DNA of 64,000 bases, taken from the NCBI RefSeq assembly GCF_004402405.1, contig NZ_SOFE01000008.1, positions 150,371 to 214,370 of the forward strand, in the 5' to 3' direction. The stretch comes from Cryobacterium levicorallinum (lineage in GTDB: Bacteria; Actinomycetota; Actinomycetes; Actinomycetales; Microbacteriaceae). The notes beneath the pieces are model-generated. The model made no database searches, was not told the origin of the DNA, and saw nothing but the letters and a program-made list of their open reading frames with translations. The position numbers and the translations under genes are program-made. Of the stretch, positions 45,964-54,875 are shown piece after piece; within the stretch, counting starts at the first letter, position 1, and the number at the start of each line of letters is the position of its first letter.

Positions 45964-47483
45964 TCCATGCCCTCCGCCACCTTGCGCCCACCGGCGAGTT
46001 CAACGAACCGGTCTTCGAGCGTCTTCTGACCACGCACCTCGTCAACGGTGCCGGCAGCCAGGACCCGCCCCTGCACGATGATCGCGACGTGATCGCAGAC
46101 CCGCTGAATCAGATCCATACCGTGGCTGGACAGCACGACGGTGCCGCCGGCAGCAACATACTTCTGCAGAATTTCGGTGACGTTGACCGCGGAAACCGGG
46201 TCGACCGACTCGAAGGGTTCATCGAGCACGAGTACGCGGGGGGAATGGATCATGGCACAGGCCAGGGCGATCTTCTTGGTCATGCCGGCGGAGTAGTCGG
46301 CGACCAGCCGGTTGAGTGCGTCCTCGAGGCCGAACGCCGCGGCCAAATCCGCCGACCGGGTACGCACAGTGTCGTTGTCGAGCCCGCGGAGCGTGCCAGC
46401 GTAATAAAGCAGCTGCGCCCCGGTCAGCCGATCGAACAGCCGAAGCCGATCGGGCAGCACCCCGATGACGCGCTTGGCGTCGTTGGGTCGCTTCCAGACG
46501 TCGATTCCGTGCACGGTGACGGTTCCGGCTGCCGGCCGAAGCAGCCCGGTGATCATGGACAGTGTCGTGGTCTTGCCGGCACCGTTCGGTCCGACGATGC
46601 CATAGAATGACCCGGCACGAACAGTCAGGTTGAGGTCGGAAACCGCGATGGTCTGTCCGAAGCGTTTGATCAGGCCACGGGCCTCGATCACAATCGGGGC
46701 CGGCTTGGCCACGGATGCGAGCACGGACTTCGGTTGTGCCTTCAGGCTCGCCTTCGGTCCGGCCTTCGGGGCCGTTCTGGGTGCCGTTTTGGGCGCTGAC
46801 TGGGGCGCCGTTTGAATCTCGGATTGAGCCTCGGTCTGTGGCTCTAGCTCGGCTGGAACCTCGGTAGGTAGCTCTAGCTCGGCCGGAACCTCGGTCTGTG
46901 GCTCCAGCTCGGCTAGAACCTCGGTCTGGGGATCCGGCGCGGCCGGGTCTGTGGGCGCAGCGGTGCGGAGCCGGTCCTGGAGCGCATCACGCGTCGCATA
47001 GGGACGAGTCGTTTCGTCGGTCGCTCTGTTGGCGAGCGACGACGTCGTGGCCGCGGATGGTGCCGGAGCGGTCGTTGACGCGGGGATGGATGCCTTTCGA
47101 ACCGCCGGCTTGCGCACGGTCGGTTTGCGTGCAGCCGGCTTGCGTGCGGCCGGCTTGGCCGGTGTGGCCGTTGTGTCAGAGGAGGTTGATGCGTTCGGTT
47201 CAGGCGCGGTCGATTTCTTAGCCGTGGCCGCAGCCGATGCCCCAGCGGCTGGCTTGCGTACAGCTGGTTTACGCGCAGCAGGTTTACGCACGGCAGGTTT
47301 ACGCGCAGCGGGCTTCAGAACGGGAGGTTCCAGCGTGGCTGGTTCAACGAGAGCTGACTCAATTGCCGCCGGACCCGCGGCGTTGAGTTCCACGATCTTT
47401 TGTTCCACGGCGTTAGGCGCTTTCGATTCAGCGGAAGTGACAGATTCGTCGTCAGGTTCGGAGTTAAGCGGCACAAAAGTCAC
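45939..47483 (-). CDS. ABC transporter ATPase with a long Lys/Arg-Pro-Ala N-terminal tail
   Basis: The ABC domain starts near residue 263 (IVIEARGLIKRFGQTIAVSD) and is complete: Walker A GPNGAGKTT, signature YSAGMTKKIALACAM (a variant of LSGGQ), Walker B VLVLDEPFESVDP and H-loop SSHGMDLI. The preceding 260 residues are low-complexity: repeated AARKPAVRKP units like the tail of actinobacterial HU/H1-like proteins (about 58-80 and 110-132), then PQTEVPAELEL-type acidic repeats and a Lys/Ala/Pro stretch. GTG at 47483 was taken as the start; a start close to the ABC domain was sought but none with a ribosome site was seen. It works with the overlapping permease. Confidence 0.85.
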   Translation of the reverse strand: MTFVPLNSEPDDESVTSAESKAPNAVEQKIVELNAAGPAAIESALVEPATLEPPVLKPAARKPAVRKPAARKPAVRKPAAGASAAATAKKSTAPEPNASTSSDTTATPAKPAARKPAARKPTVRKPAVRKASIPASTTAPAPSAATTSSLANRATDETTRPYATRDALQDRLRTAAPTDPAAPDPQTEVLAELEPQTEVPAELELPTEVPAELEPQTEAQSEIQTAPQSAPKTAPRTAPKAGPKASLKAQPKSVLASVAKPAPIVIEARGLIKRFGQTIAVSDLNLTVRAGSFYGIVGPNGAGKTTTLSMITGLLRPAAGTVTVHGIDVWKRPNDAKRVIGVLPDRLRLFDRLTGAQLLYYAGTLRGLDNDTVRTRSADLAAAFGLEDALNRLVADYSAGMTKKIALACAMIHSPRVLVLDEPFESVDPVSAVNVTEILQKYVAAGGTVVLSSHGMDLIQRVCDHVAIIVQGRVLAAGTVDEVRGQKTLEDRFVELAGGRKVAEGMEWLHNFSD

Positions 47484-47743
47484 TCAGCTAACCTACCAAG
47501 GACCACCGACCTGAGGGCGCGGAAGGCCGCTTGACAGCCATTTCAACCTGTGAGTACGCTCCATGCCGGGTCACGAAATGGACACGTGCTGCGCCGTTTC
47601 TGCCCGCGGAACGACCCGACGGGTTATGGTGAGGTTGACATAACGGTGTGTCTTTACGTGAACATGTAGGTGAATCCTAAGCAAACTCTTCGCAAGCGAG
47701 TGGGGTTTCAGGCGTAGCCCCAACCATTCTTGAGGAGATAATC

Positions 47744-48466
47744 GTGACGACACAGGCAGGTAAGACGCAGTCGGTCAAGACGCAGGTCGTTATTCTGGCC
47801 GCCGGCATGGGCAGCCGCCTCGGACGCTCTCTGCCGAAGCCGCTCACCGAACTTAACGATGGCCGCACCATCATGCAGCAGCAGTTCGACAACATCGCCC
47901 ACGCCTTCGGCAATGCCGCCAAGGTCACCATCGTCGTCGGCTACAAGCTCGAGCACATCATCGAAGCGTTCCCACAGGCATCCTTCGTTTACAACGAAGA
48001 ATACGACCAGACCAACACGTCGAAAAGCCTGCTGCGTGCCCTGCAGGCGTCGAAGTCGGGCGGCGTGCTCTGGATGAACGGTGATGTCGTCTTCGACCCG
48101 GCCATTCTCGACCGCGCGGCCGCCATGATGGCCCGCGACCAGTCCTTCGTCACCGTGAACACCGACAAGGTGTCCGATGAAGAGGTCAAGTACACGACGA
48201 GCGCCGAGGGCTATATCAAGGAGTTGTCCAAGACCGTCAAGGGCGGACTCGGCGAAGCCGTCGGCATCAACTACGTGTCGAGTGCCGACAAGGCGACGCT
48301 GATCCGCCAACTGAGCAAGGTAGCCGACCAGGACTACTTCGAGCGCGGCATTGAGCTTGCGATCGAGCAGAACCGCATGCTGGTGGAGCCGGTGAACATC
48401 TCCGACTTCTACGCCGTCGAGGTGGATTTCGCCGAAGACCTCGAGCGCGCGAACTTGTTCGTCTAA
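47744..48466 (+). CDS. Sugar-phosphate/phosphocholine-type nucleotidyltransferase
   Basis: A 240-residue NTP transferase: VVILAAGMGSRLGRSLPKPL (the G-x-G-S-R-L...K-P nucleotide loop), VGYKLEHIIEAF, NEEYDQTNTSKSLLRAL and WMNGDVVFDP (metal-binding Asp). The TNTSKSLL segment resembles LicC/phosphocholine cytidylyltransferases and related teichoic-acid or capsule enzymes. GTG at 47744 has GAGGAG eight bases upstream. TTGACA occurs at 47635-47640, but no good -10 follows it. A strong terminator follows the gene, so it is monocistronic. Confidence 0.88.
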   Translation: MTTQAGKTQSVKTQVVILAAGMGSRLGRSLPKPLTELNDGRTIMQQQFDNIAHAFGNAAKVTIVVGYKLEHIIEAFPQASFVYNEEYDQTNTSKSLLRALQASKSGGVLWMNGDVVFDPAILDRAAAMMARDQSFVTVNTDKVSDEEVKYTTSAEGYIKELSKTVKGGLGEAVGINYVSSADKATLIRQLSKVADQDYFERGIELAIEQNRMLVEPVNISDFYAVEVDFAEDLERANLFV

Positions 48467-48478
48467 CCGACACCGAAC

Positions 48479-48528
48479 GGCACGACGGAAAAACCCCATG
48501 CCGAGGCGCTGGGTTTTTCCGTCGTGCC
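48479..48528. terminator. Strong bidirectional terminator
   Basis: Perfect 18-base arms GGCACGACGGAAAAACCC (48479-48496) and GGGTTTTTCCGTCGTGCC (48511-48528) with a 14-base loop, starting 12 bases after the nucleotidyltransferase stop. The A/T pairs inside the stem provide the U-tract when the upper part folds. Confidence 0.9.
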
Positions 48529-48628
48529 GCAACGCGAGTCGCTGCGCCTCAGTTGAGGCGAACGAAACCGCGACCTGAGGCGGGTGGCCGGAGCGTGCGC
48601 GCCGGCCAAGATTCATCAATCGGGGGAT

Positions 48629-49993
48629 TTAGGCCCAATGCTGTTCACTTAAGTTCTTGGTTTGAGTATTTTCCTGACTGGCCATTTGGACATTTTGCGT
48701 TTGACGGCACGTGGGACGACGCGGTGACGTCGTAAGGGCAGGAGCTCGTGGATGATTTCCTGGCAGAAGTTGGTGAAGGCTCCAGCCAATCGCTGAGGGG
48801 GAAAAAGCCGGGCGCGCGGCAAGGGATCGCCGCGCGGCCCGGAGGGTGCCTGTGAAGGAGAAGCGCAACGGGTCTTCCTCGAAGTGTTGAGCAACGGTGC
48901 CAATGAGGGATCTGATCGCGTAGTGCACGCACAGGAATCCATAGATTTCCTGCAGTACCCCGTCGGGTGTTTTGGATCGCAGAACGAGTCCGGGTCCGAG
49001 TTGGTGGGTTTTGAGTTCGTCGAAACAGGACTCGATTTCCCACCGCTTGGCGTAGGCGCTGGCCAGGTCGTCCGCATCGGCGGCCACCGGGTCCAATATG
49101 TTGGTGATCAGGCGAAACGTGCTGACATCCTCGCCGGTGGTGACGTCATATTCGATGACACGCACCGGGATCCCCGCGGTGTTGTTGCGCCGGTCCTTGC
49201 TGCTGGGGTACAGGGTCGAGAGGTAGGACCCGTCCGCGAGTTCCTTCAGCACGGGCAGCAGGTTGTTGGCTTTCATCAGCCAAAGCAGGTCAGCGCCCGT
49301 GGCGACGCTGTCCTTCCAGGCCGAGTACGAATAGAACCCGCGGTCGGCCGACAGCAGCATGTCCTTTTTCAGATCTGCCAGCAGCGCCGGATACAGGTCA
49401 TGTTCAGCGGTGTGATACCCGGAGACCACCGCAGAAATTACCGCATGGGTGCCGCCTTCGACCAGGCCCAGCACCCGTGTCTGCGGGAATGCGCTCTTGA
49501 ATTCCGTCTTTGTCCCCGGACGGCCATAGGCACGCTCAATAGCTGGGACATCCGCCAAATCCAGGGTCGTCCCGTCGACACTAACTAACGGCCACTTTCG
49601 GGAAAATCCGCCACCGCCCGAAACTCCGAAGGGTTTAGCGACCTGGGCGAACAACTCGACCATCATCGTCGAGCCCAACCGAGTCCGTGCTTGAAAAATC
49701 GCTGCTCTGGACGGCAAAGTCCATTCGCGAAATCGCCCCGTGACCCATTCCATCCCAGCCAACAACGACCGCATGACTTCCTCATACGAGCGAGCGGAAA
49801 ACAGGGCCAAGGCCATCACGTAGTAGACCATCAGTCGGGACGGCAACAGCCGATTCCGCTGCTAGAAAGCACCCGTCCGCTCGATCACGGCATCAACCAC
49901 ATCGGGCGGGAAGACCCGCGTCAACACGCCCAAAGAAACATGATCACTCAACCGCTCCGGACCTACCGGAGTTACCCATCCAATTCGCGCCAT
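48629..49993 (-). pseudogene. IS4-type transposase with amber codon at position 44
   Basis: From ATG at 49993 the N-terminal IS4 domain reads LSDHVSLGVLTRVFPPDVVD and reaches TAG at 49864-49862 (codon 44), after which the same frame continues QRNRLLPSRLMVYYVMALAL to the end, as in intact relatives. The DDE residues are present: VDGTTLDLAD, LLSADRGFYSY, and the RWEIESCFDELK signature with Glu and Lys. The C-terminus runs through the left inverted repeat, and the stop TAA (48629-48631) is supplied by flanking DNA. An internal start after the stop would lack the N-terminal DNA-binding part. The gene is probably inactive unless the stop is read through. Confidence 0.85.
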
Positions 49994-50040
49994 GCCATGC
50001 CAGAAAGTTAAAATTTTGATACTAAGTGCACAGCATTGGG
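48634..50040 (-). mobile_element. IS4-family insertion sequence, about 1.4 kb
   Basis: The ends carry an 18-base inverted repeat with one mismatch: CCCAATGCTGTTCACTTA at 48634 and, read inward from 50040, CCCAATGCTGTGCACTTA. The transposase fills the element. Flanking bases ATTTAGG on the left and ATTAGG on the right could be a worn target duplication but are not identical. The insertion lies between a terminator and a small zinc-ribbon gene, not inside a gene I can recognise. Confidence 0.85.
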
Positions 50041-50139
50041 ATTAGGCCACAGATCCACGGCAGGCCAACGCTCATGGAAGGCACGGCGCGAGTCCTGACC
50101 AGAGAGAATGCCCCGTGTGGCGCCTGGGCCTGAAGTAAA

Positions 50140-50349
50140 TTATCCCGCCGAAGCACGAGCCAGCGATTCCGGGATAAAGGTCCCGTCCGCTGAGCAGCGA
50201 GGTTGCCGCCGTTCCGGGTTGGGCCGGACTGAAGTGGCGTTACAACCGCTGCACTCGAGTTCGTATCGGGGTGAAGTGACCCCGTTAGCTGGAGCCGGAT
50301 TCGGTCTCAGTCTGGCCTCAGAATGGCAATACGGGCACGTTATTCTCAT
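50140..50349 (-). CDS. Small zinc-ribbon protein
   Basis: A 69-residue protein with CPYC at residues 5-8 and CSGC at 33-36, the spacing of a zinc ribbon or rubredoxin-like knuckle pair, joined by a Pro-rich linker. The strong ribosome site AAGGAG sits eight bases before the ATG at 50349, which is the main reason for calling it. Not recognised by name. It lies 100 bases from the IS end. Confidence 0.5.
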   Translation of the reverse strand: MRITCPYCHSEARLRPNPAPANGVTSPRYELECSGCNATSVRPNPERRQPRCSADGTFIPESLARASAG

Positions 50350-50553
50350 GGAATGAACTCCTTCGTCCGGCCCTGCCCCGCCGAATCTGAAGTTTGCAAC
50401 ATTTTACGGGACCGTTGGGCTTAGTTTGTTCCCATCGCTCTGGCGACCGCTACCCCCATCACCACCCCCCAAACGGGATTCACTCTGATGCTGCACGGCA
50501 GGAGGACAAACCGAAACACGCACAACACCAGAACCATCACTGGCCGAAAGATA
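50350..50553. other. Non-coding gap between the zinc-ribbon and MFS genes
   Basis: Nothing recognisable: no hairpin, repeat or plausible gene. Local composition is lower in GC than the surrounding genes. Confidence 0.5.
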
Positions 50554-51897
50554 TCAATCATCCAAAGCCAGGCCCCGTTTCTCCGGGAGTCCTATGGTGC
50601 CGAGCGCGGCGACCACGAAGAACCCCGCGAAAACCGCGAAGAGCAGCCCGGTTCCGCCGGTATCGCGCAGGAGGGGCACCGCCAGCGGTGCGACGATCGC
50701 GGCAATGCGACCACTGCCTGCCGCCCACCCGGAGCCAGTGGCCCGAATGCGAGTGGGATAGACCTCCGGCGTCACCGCGTAGAGCGCACCCCACGCTCCC
50801 AGGTTGAAGAACGAGAGCAGCATGCCCGCTGCAATCACCTGGCTGGCATTCGTTGCGAGGCCAAACAGAGCAGCCGAACTGGCCGAACCGACCAGGAACA
50901 CAGCGAGGGTGCTACGTCGGCCCCACCGTTCGATTAGATACGCCGAAGCGGCATAGCCCGGAAGCTGCGCCACGGTGATGATCAGCGTATACGCGAAGGA
51001 ACGCACGAGTGAGAAGCCTGAGGCGACCAGCACGGTAGGCAACCAGATGAAGGCACCGTAATAGGAAAAATTGACGCAGAACCAGACCAACCAGAGGGCG
51101 GCCGTGCGGCCACGCAGTCCCGGCGACCACAGCGCGGTGAAGCCTCCTGCGGAAACCTTTCGTTCGGCTCCGGCCCGATCGGCCGGGTCCAATGCTGGGG
51201 GTGGGACCGTGACTCCGGCCGAGAGTTCGAAGCGGCGAACGGTCGACTCTGCCTGTACAAACCTCCCACGCGATTCAAGAAAACGGACCGATTCCGGAAG
51301 CCGCAACCGCACGAACATGGCGTAGAGGGCCGGGGCCGCGCCGACGGCCAGGGCCCAGCGCCATCCGTTCTCCGACGACGGCACCACGAGATATCCGATC
51401 ACTGCCGCGAGGGTCCAGCCAATCGCCCAGAACGATTCCAGCAACACGATGATCCGACCGCGAATTCGCGGCGGCGCAAACTCGCTAACGAGGGTCGAGG
51501 CGACCGGAAGCTCAGCGCCGAGACCGAGCCCCACAACGAAGCGCCAGGCGATCAGCACGGCCACCGATCCGGAAAGAGCGGATGCCCCCGTCGCCACGCC
51601 GTAAACGAGGAGGGTCAGCGCAAATACCTGGCGGCGTCCGATGCGATCGGCCAAGAGTCCACCGAGAACAGCGCCAACGGCCATGCCGACGAAACCGGCG
51701 GAAGCGATCCAGGACAATTCCATGCCGTTCGTGTTCCACTGCACCGCCAATTGGGCCAGCACGAAGGAGATGAGCCCCACATCCATGGCGTCCAACGCCC
51801 AGCCCAGGCCGGACCCGACCAGAAGGCGTCGATGCTCCCAGGTAAACGGCAGGGCATCCAATCGGGCGGTGCGGGTTGCGGGCGGAACTTTGGCCAC
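50554..51897 (-). CDS. MFS transporter, NiaP/aromatic-acid symporter type
   Basis: A 447-residue twelve-helix transporter. GWALDAMDVGLISFVLAQLA in helix 1, GLLADRIGRRQVFALTLLVY in loop 2-3, GLGLGAELPVASTLVSEFAP then RGRIIVLLESFWAIGW, and EVYPTRIRATGSGWAAGSGR near the end are typical of the sugar-porter-like branch containing niacin (NiaP) and aromatic-acid transporters. It stands alone, divergent from idi. Substrate is tentative. Confidence 0.88.
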   Translation of the reverse strand: MAKVPPATRTARLDALPFTWEHRRLLVGSGLGWALDAMDVGLISFVLAQLAVQWNTNGMELSWIASAGFVGMAVGAVLGGLLADRIGRRQVFALTLLVYGVATGASALSGSVAVLIAWRFVVGLGLGAELPVASTLVSEFAPPRIRGRIIVLLESFWAIGWTLAAVIGYLVVPSSENGWRWALAVGAAPALYAMFVRLRLPESVRFLESRGRFVQAESTVRRFELSAGVTVPPPALDPADRAGAERKVSAGGFTALWSPGLRGRTAALWLVWFCVNFSYYGAFIWLPTVLVASGFSLVRSFAYTLIITVAQLPGYAASAYLIERWGRRSTLAVFLVGSASSAALFGLATNASQVIAAGMLLSFFNLGAWGALYAVTPEVYPTRIRATGSGWAAGSGRIAAIVAPLAVPLLRDTGGTGLLFAVFAGFFVVAALGTIGLPEKRGLALDD

Positions 51898-51995
51898 AGA
51901 CTTTCCATTTCAATTCGACACTGAACGATCAACCCCAATTTTACGCGCGTCACTGGCGTAGATTTGAAGGACAGACCTTGAGAGGATGGACAAAC

Positions 51996-52553
51996 GTGGG
52001 GCAGAACAGCTTGACCAAAGACCTCGACATTCTTGAGATCGAGACCGTGGTGCTGGTGGCCGACGATGGAACACCGATCGGCACGGCCGACAAGGCACTC
52101 GTGCACGACGATAACACCGCCCTGCACCTGGCTTTTTCGTGCCACGTCTTCGATGAGAACGGGCGTATCCTGGTCACCCGGCGGGCGCTGACCAAAAAGG
52201 CCTGGCCCGGCGTGTGGACCAACTCCTTCTGTGGTCACCCCGCACCGAGCGAAACCCTGGCTGATGCGGCCAGGCGCCGAGCGGGCCATGAACTCGGTAT
52301 CGCCCTGACCGAACTCACCCTGGTGCTGCCCGATTTTCGCTACCGGGCGATCGACGCCTCCGGAATCGTGGAGAACGAAATATGCCCGGTCTTCACGGCG
52401 ATCACGCACTCGACGGTCGTGCCACGTGCCGACGAAGTAATGGAATGGCGGTGGGTGCCGCGCGACGACCTCGTGACGGCGGTACGCATCACCCCGTGGG
52501 CGTTCAGCCCCTGGCTGACGCTGCAACTCCCCCTCCTCTTCCCCCAGGGCTAG
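51996..52553 (+). CDS. idi: Isopentenyl-diphosphate delta-isomerase, type I
   Basis: Nudix-fold enzyme interconverting IPP and DMAPP for isoprenoids. A 185-residue protein with LHLAFSCHVFDENGRILVTR, the catalytic Cys in WTNSFCGHPAPSE, the Nudix-like ARRRAGHELGI, and ENEICPVFTAIT followed by EVMEWRWVP with metal/catalytic Glu residues. GTG at 51996 has AGAGGA about nine bases upstream. Its end is convergent with the suf operon (42-base gap). Confidence 0.96.
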   Translation: MGQNSLTKDLDILEIETVVLVADDGTPIGTADKALVHDDNTALHLAFSCHVFDENGRILVTRRALTKKAWPGVWTNSFCGHPAPSETLADAARRRAGHELGIALTELTLVLPDFRYRAIDASGIVENEICPVFTAITHSTVVPRADEVMEWRWVPRDDLVTAVRITPWAFSPWLTLQLPLLFPQG

Positions 52554-52594
52554 ATCACTCCCGCCCGAACTCGGCTGCACCATCTTCAGGTTCG

Positions 52595-53773
52595 TTACCC
52601 CCGGCGCGGCAGCCGAGAAACGGTTACGGTGGCTGCGGCGCCCGCGTCCGGCGGGACGATCACGACCTGCCTGGCCGGAATATCGCAGCCGGCCGTTCGC
52701 ACCAAAAGTTCGGCCGTTGGATCGGTGCCGCGTTTGATGACCGCGAGCGCGACCGTACCCAATTCGAAATGCCGGGCAACCGAAGTCACCCGCCCGACGA
52801 TCTGGTCCGCACCGTCTTTGTTCGGTGCCACAACTTCGTCGCCGCGCGCGGGCCGCACACTGTGTTTATCAGCACTGTGCGCATCTTCCGGGTAGAGCAT
52901 CACGAGCCGGCGCGGGGGATGCCCGATGTTGTGCACCTTGGCCACCGTCTGCTGGCCGCGATAACCGCCCTTGTTCAGGTGCACGGCTGTGCGCAACCAA
53001 TCAAGTTCATGGGGAATCGTCTTTTCGTCAACCTCCGAGGAAAAATGTGGCCGCCAGGCTGCTATGCGCAAGGCCTCGAGGGCGTCAAGTCCAGCGACAG
53101 GAATATCGGAGGCGACGATCCCTGCCAGGGCGCTTCGCGGCACCAATACCTCGCTGTAGGTCCAGCCCGCCGCCGGATGCCTGGTAGCCTTCGCGTACTG
53201 AAATCCACCCGGGCCAACGCTCATCCACCGGTCCCGCCAGACCACGGGAAGCCCATGAGGGGCCGTAACCGGAAGCGTCGGCTGGCCGAGGGTTCCGATG
53301 GTCGCGAATTCGATGGAACGATCCATCAGTTCTACCCGCAGCGCGAATTGCATGCTGCCCAACCATGTGAGCAGCCCTGCTACTTCGTTTCGCTCCATCA
53401 GCAGCCACAGATCGGTTCCGTCATCAAACAGGCGCACGGCATAGTCGATCCGCCCGGTCATATTGAGTAGAAGGGTCTCCGAGGATTCGCCCGGCGCCAA
53501 ACCGGCGACACTCTGGCTGGTCAATGAATTTATCCAGCTGAGGCGATCGGGACCGCTGATGGTAATCACAGCCCGGTGTGAGAGGTCCACGATCGCGGTT
53601 CCTGCAGCCAGTGCGCGCTGCTCGTCGAGGGGGTCCCCATAGTGGGCAGCCACTCCGGCATCGACCGCCTGGTCGGCACCGACAGCGCCGGGCCGGTTCA
53701 GAAATTCGTTGAACGCGACCGGCGCGTTCCCGACGGAGATCTGCGGAGCGAGCATTCCCTGCGTTGAATTCAT
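52595..53773 (-). CDS. ygfZ: YgfZ/GcvT-type folate-binding protein, signature cysteine missing
   Basis: YgfZ helps maintain or repair some Fe-S enzymes in a tetrahydrofolate-dependent way. This 392-residue copy has the GcvT-like fold (HRAVITISGPDRLSWINSLT, LLLNMTGRIDYAVRLF, EALRIAAWRPHFSSEVDEKT, IPHELDWLRTAVHLNKGG) and the region of the YgfZ signature K-G-C-Y/F-x-G-Q-E, but here that reads KGGYRGQQ: Cys is replaced by Gly270 (codon GGT at 52966-52964) and Glu by Gln. It is the last gene of the suf operon, 46 bases after sufT. ATG at 53773 chosen; upstream residues lie inside sufT. Confidence 0.85.
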   Translation of the reverse strand: MNSTQGMLAPQISVGNAPVAFNEFLNRPGAVGADQAVDAGVAAHYGDPLDEQRALAAGTAIVDLSHRAVITISGPDRLSWINSLTSQSVAGLAPGESSETLLLNMTGRIDYAVRLFDDGTDLWLLMERNEVAGLLTWLGSMQFALRVELMDRSIEFATIGTLGQPTLPVTAPHGLPVVWRDRWMSVGPGGFQYAKATRHPAAGWTYSEVLVPRSALAGIVASDIPVAGLDALEALRIAAWRPHFSSEVDEKTIPHELDWLRTAVHLNKGGYRGQQTVAKVHNIGHPPRRLVMLYPEDAHSADKHSVRPARGDEVVAPNKDGADQIVGRVTSVARHFELGTVALAVIKRGTDPTAELLVRTAGCDIPARQVVIVPPDAGAAATVTVSRLPRRG

Positions 53774-53819
53774 CTGTCTCCATTGGGCGCCATCAACTGC
53801 CCGATATTGTCGTGCCTGG

Positions 53820-54371
53820 TTAGTACATTCCGAGTTGGAGCCGAGCTGCTTCCGACATCCGGTCCTGGCCCCACGGTGGGTCCCAGACCAGTTCGATATC
53901 GATCTCGCCGACGCCCGGAACCGCCTGAATTGCGGTGCGGGCATCCTCTTTGAGCACATCGCCCATGCCGCAGCCCGGAGCGGTCATTGACATGTTGACT
54001 TCGACCCGGTGGGTGCCATCGGGCAGCGGCTCCGCCTCGCACAGGTAGATCAGCCCCAGATCGACAACATTGATCGGGATTTCCGGGTCGAACACGTTCT
54101 TGAGCGCATCGAGCACCTGGTCCAGGTCGAACGGACCGTCATTCATGGTCACGGTTTCGGCGACCAGCCGGCTCAGGCCGAGCGCGGCCGAGTCTTCGGC
54201 ACTGATCCGAACGAGGTAGCCCATTGAGGTTTGGACGGTGACGCTCGCACCGAGGGTTTGCGTTATGACAACCTGCTCGCCGGCCTGAAGCAGCATCGGC
54301 TGCCCGCCCGGGATTACCGTCGCCTGGCAGCTGTGTTCGAGTTCAACGATCTTGTATTGGCCTGAGTCCAT
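53820..54371 (-). CDS. sufT: Fe-S assembly protein SufT
   Basis: A 183-residue protein: an N-terminal extension (about 1-75) typical of the SufT branch followed by a DUF59/MIP18 domain with VLDALKNVFDPEIPINVVDL, the motif MTAPGCGMGDVLKEDAR with the reactive Cys, and VELVWDPPWGQDRMSE-type ending (ELVWDPPWGQDRMS). It assists maturation of Fe-S proteins, chiefly under iron limitation. Four bases separate it from sufU. Confidence 0.94.
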   Translation of the reverse strand: MDSGQYKIVELEHSCQATVIPGGQPMLLQAGEQVVITQTLGASVTVQTSMGYLVRISAEDSAALGLSRLVAETVTMNDGPFDLDQVLDALKNVFDPEIPINVVDLGLIYLCEAEPLPDGTHRVEVNMSMTAPGCGMGDVLKEDARTAIQAVPGVGEIDIELVWDPPWGQDRMSEAARLQLGMY

Positions 54372-54374
54372 CGG

Positions 54375-54875
54375 CTACTTCTCCGTTCCGACGACACGGC
54401 TGCCATCGGCGCGGTCGTCACCTTCCAGCGCGCTGCGCAACGCCTGCCAGGCCAGGGAGGCGCACTTGACCCGGGTCGGGTACTCCCATACGCCAGAGAG
54501 CACCGCGAGCTTGCCCACCTCGGCCAATGCCGCTTCCCCCTCGGATTCGCTGGTGAGCATGGTGTGCACGCGAGCGAACAGCGTCAGGGCTTCCTCCTCT
54601 GCCATACCCTTGACGGCCATGGTCATCAGCGAAGCGGATGCCTGGGAAATGGTGCATCCGCTCCCCGTGAAGGCAACGTCGGCGATGACGCCGTCGGTGA
54701 GTTGAATGGCGAGAGTTAACTGATCGCCGCATAGCGGGTTAACGGCCTCGATCGAGCACGTCGCGCGGTCGATTGTACGAAAATTCCGTGGCCGGCGGCC
54801 ATGGTCGATGACCATTTCCTGGTAAAGACCCTCGATTCCCGCACTGAACGAAGCGATCCCTGGGCCGGCCGTCAT
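54375..54875 (-). CDS. sufU: SufU, zinc-dependent sulphurtransferase partner of SufS
   Basis: Accepts persulphide sulphur from SufS. A 166-residue IscU-like protein with the zinc ligands in NPLCGDQLTLAI, FTGSGCTISQASASLM and TRVKCASLAWQAL, plus the SufU-specific insertion between the second and third (about 95-125). YQEMVIDHGRRPRNF is the N-terminal family motif. Its ATG overlaps the sufD stop. Confidence 0.95.
   Translation of the reverse strand: MTAGPGIASFSAGIEGLYQEMVIDHGRRPRNFRTIDRATCSIEAVNPLCGDQLTLAIQLTDGVIADVAFTGSGCTISQASASLMTMAVKGMAEEEALTLFARVHTMLTSESEGEAALAEVGKLAVLSGVWEYPTRVKCASLAWQALRSALEGDDRADGSRVVGTEK

Noticed and set aside
48622..50047. Clean target-site duplication around the IS4 element
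   Set aside because: ATTTAGG and ATTAGG differ by one base; suggestive only.
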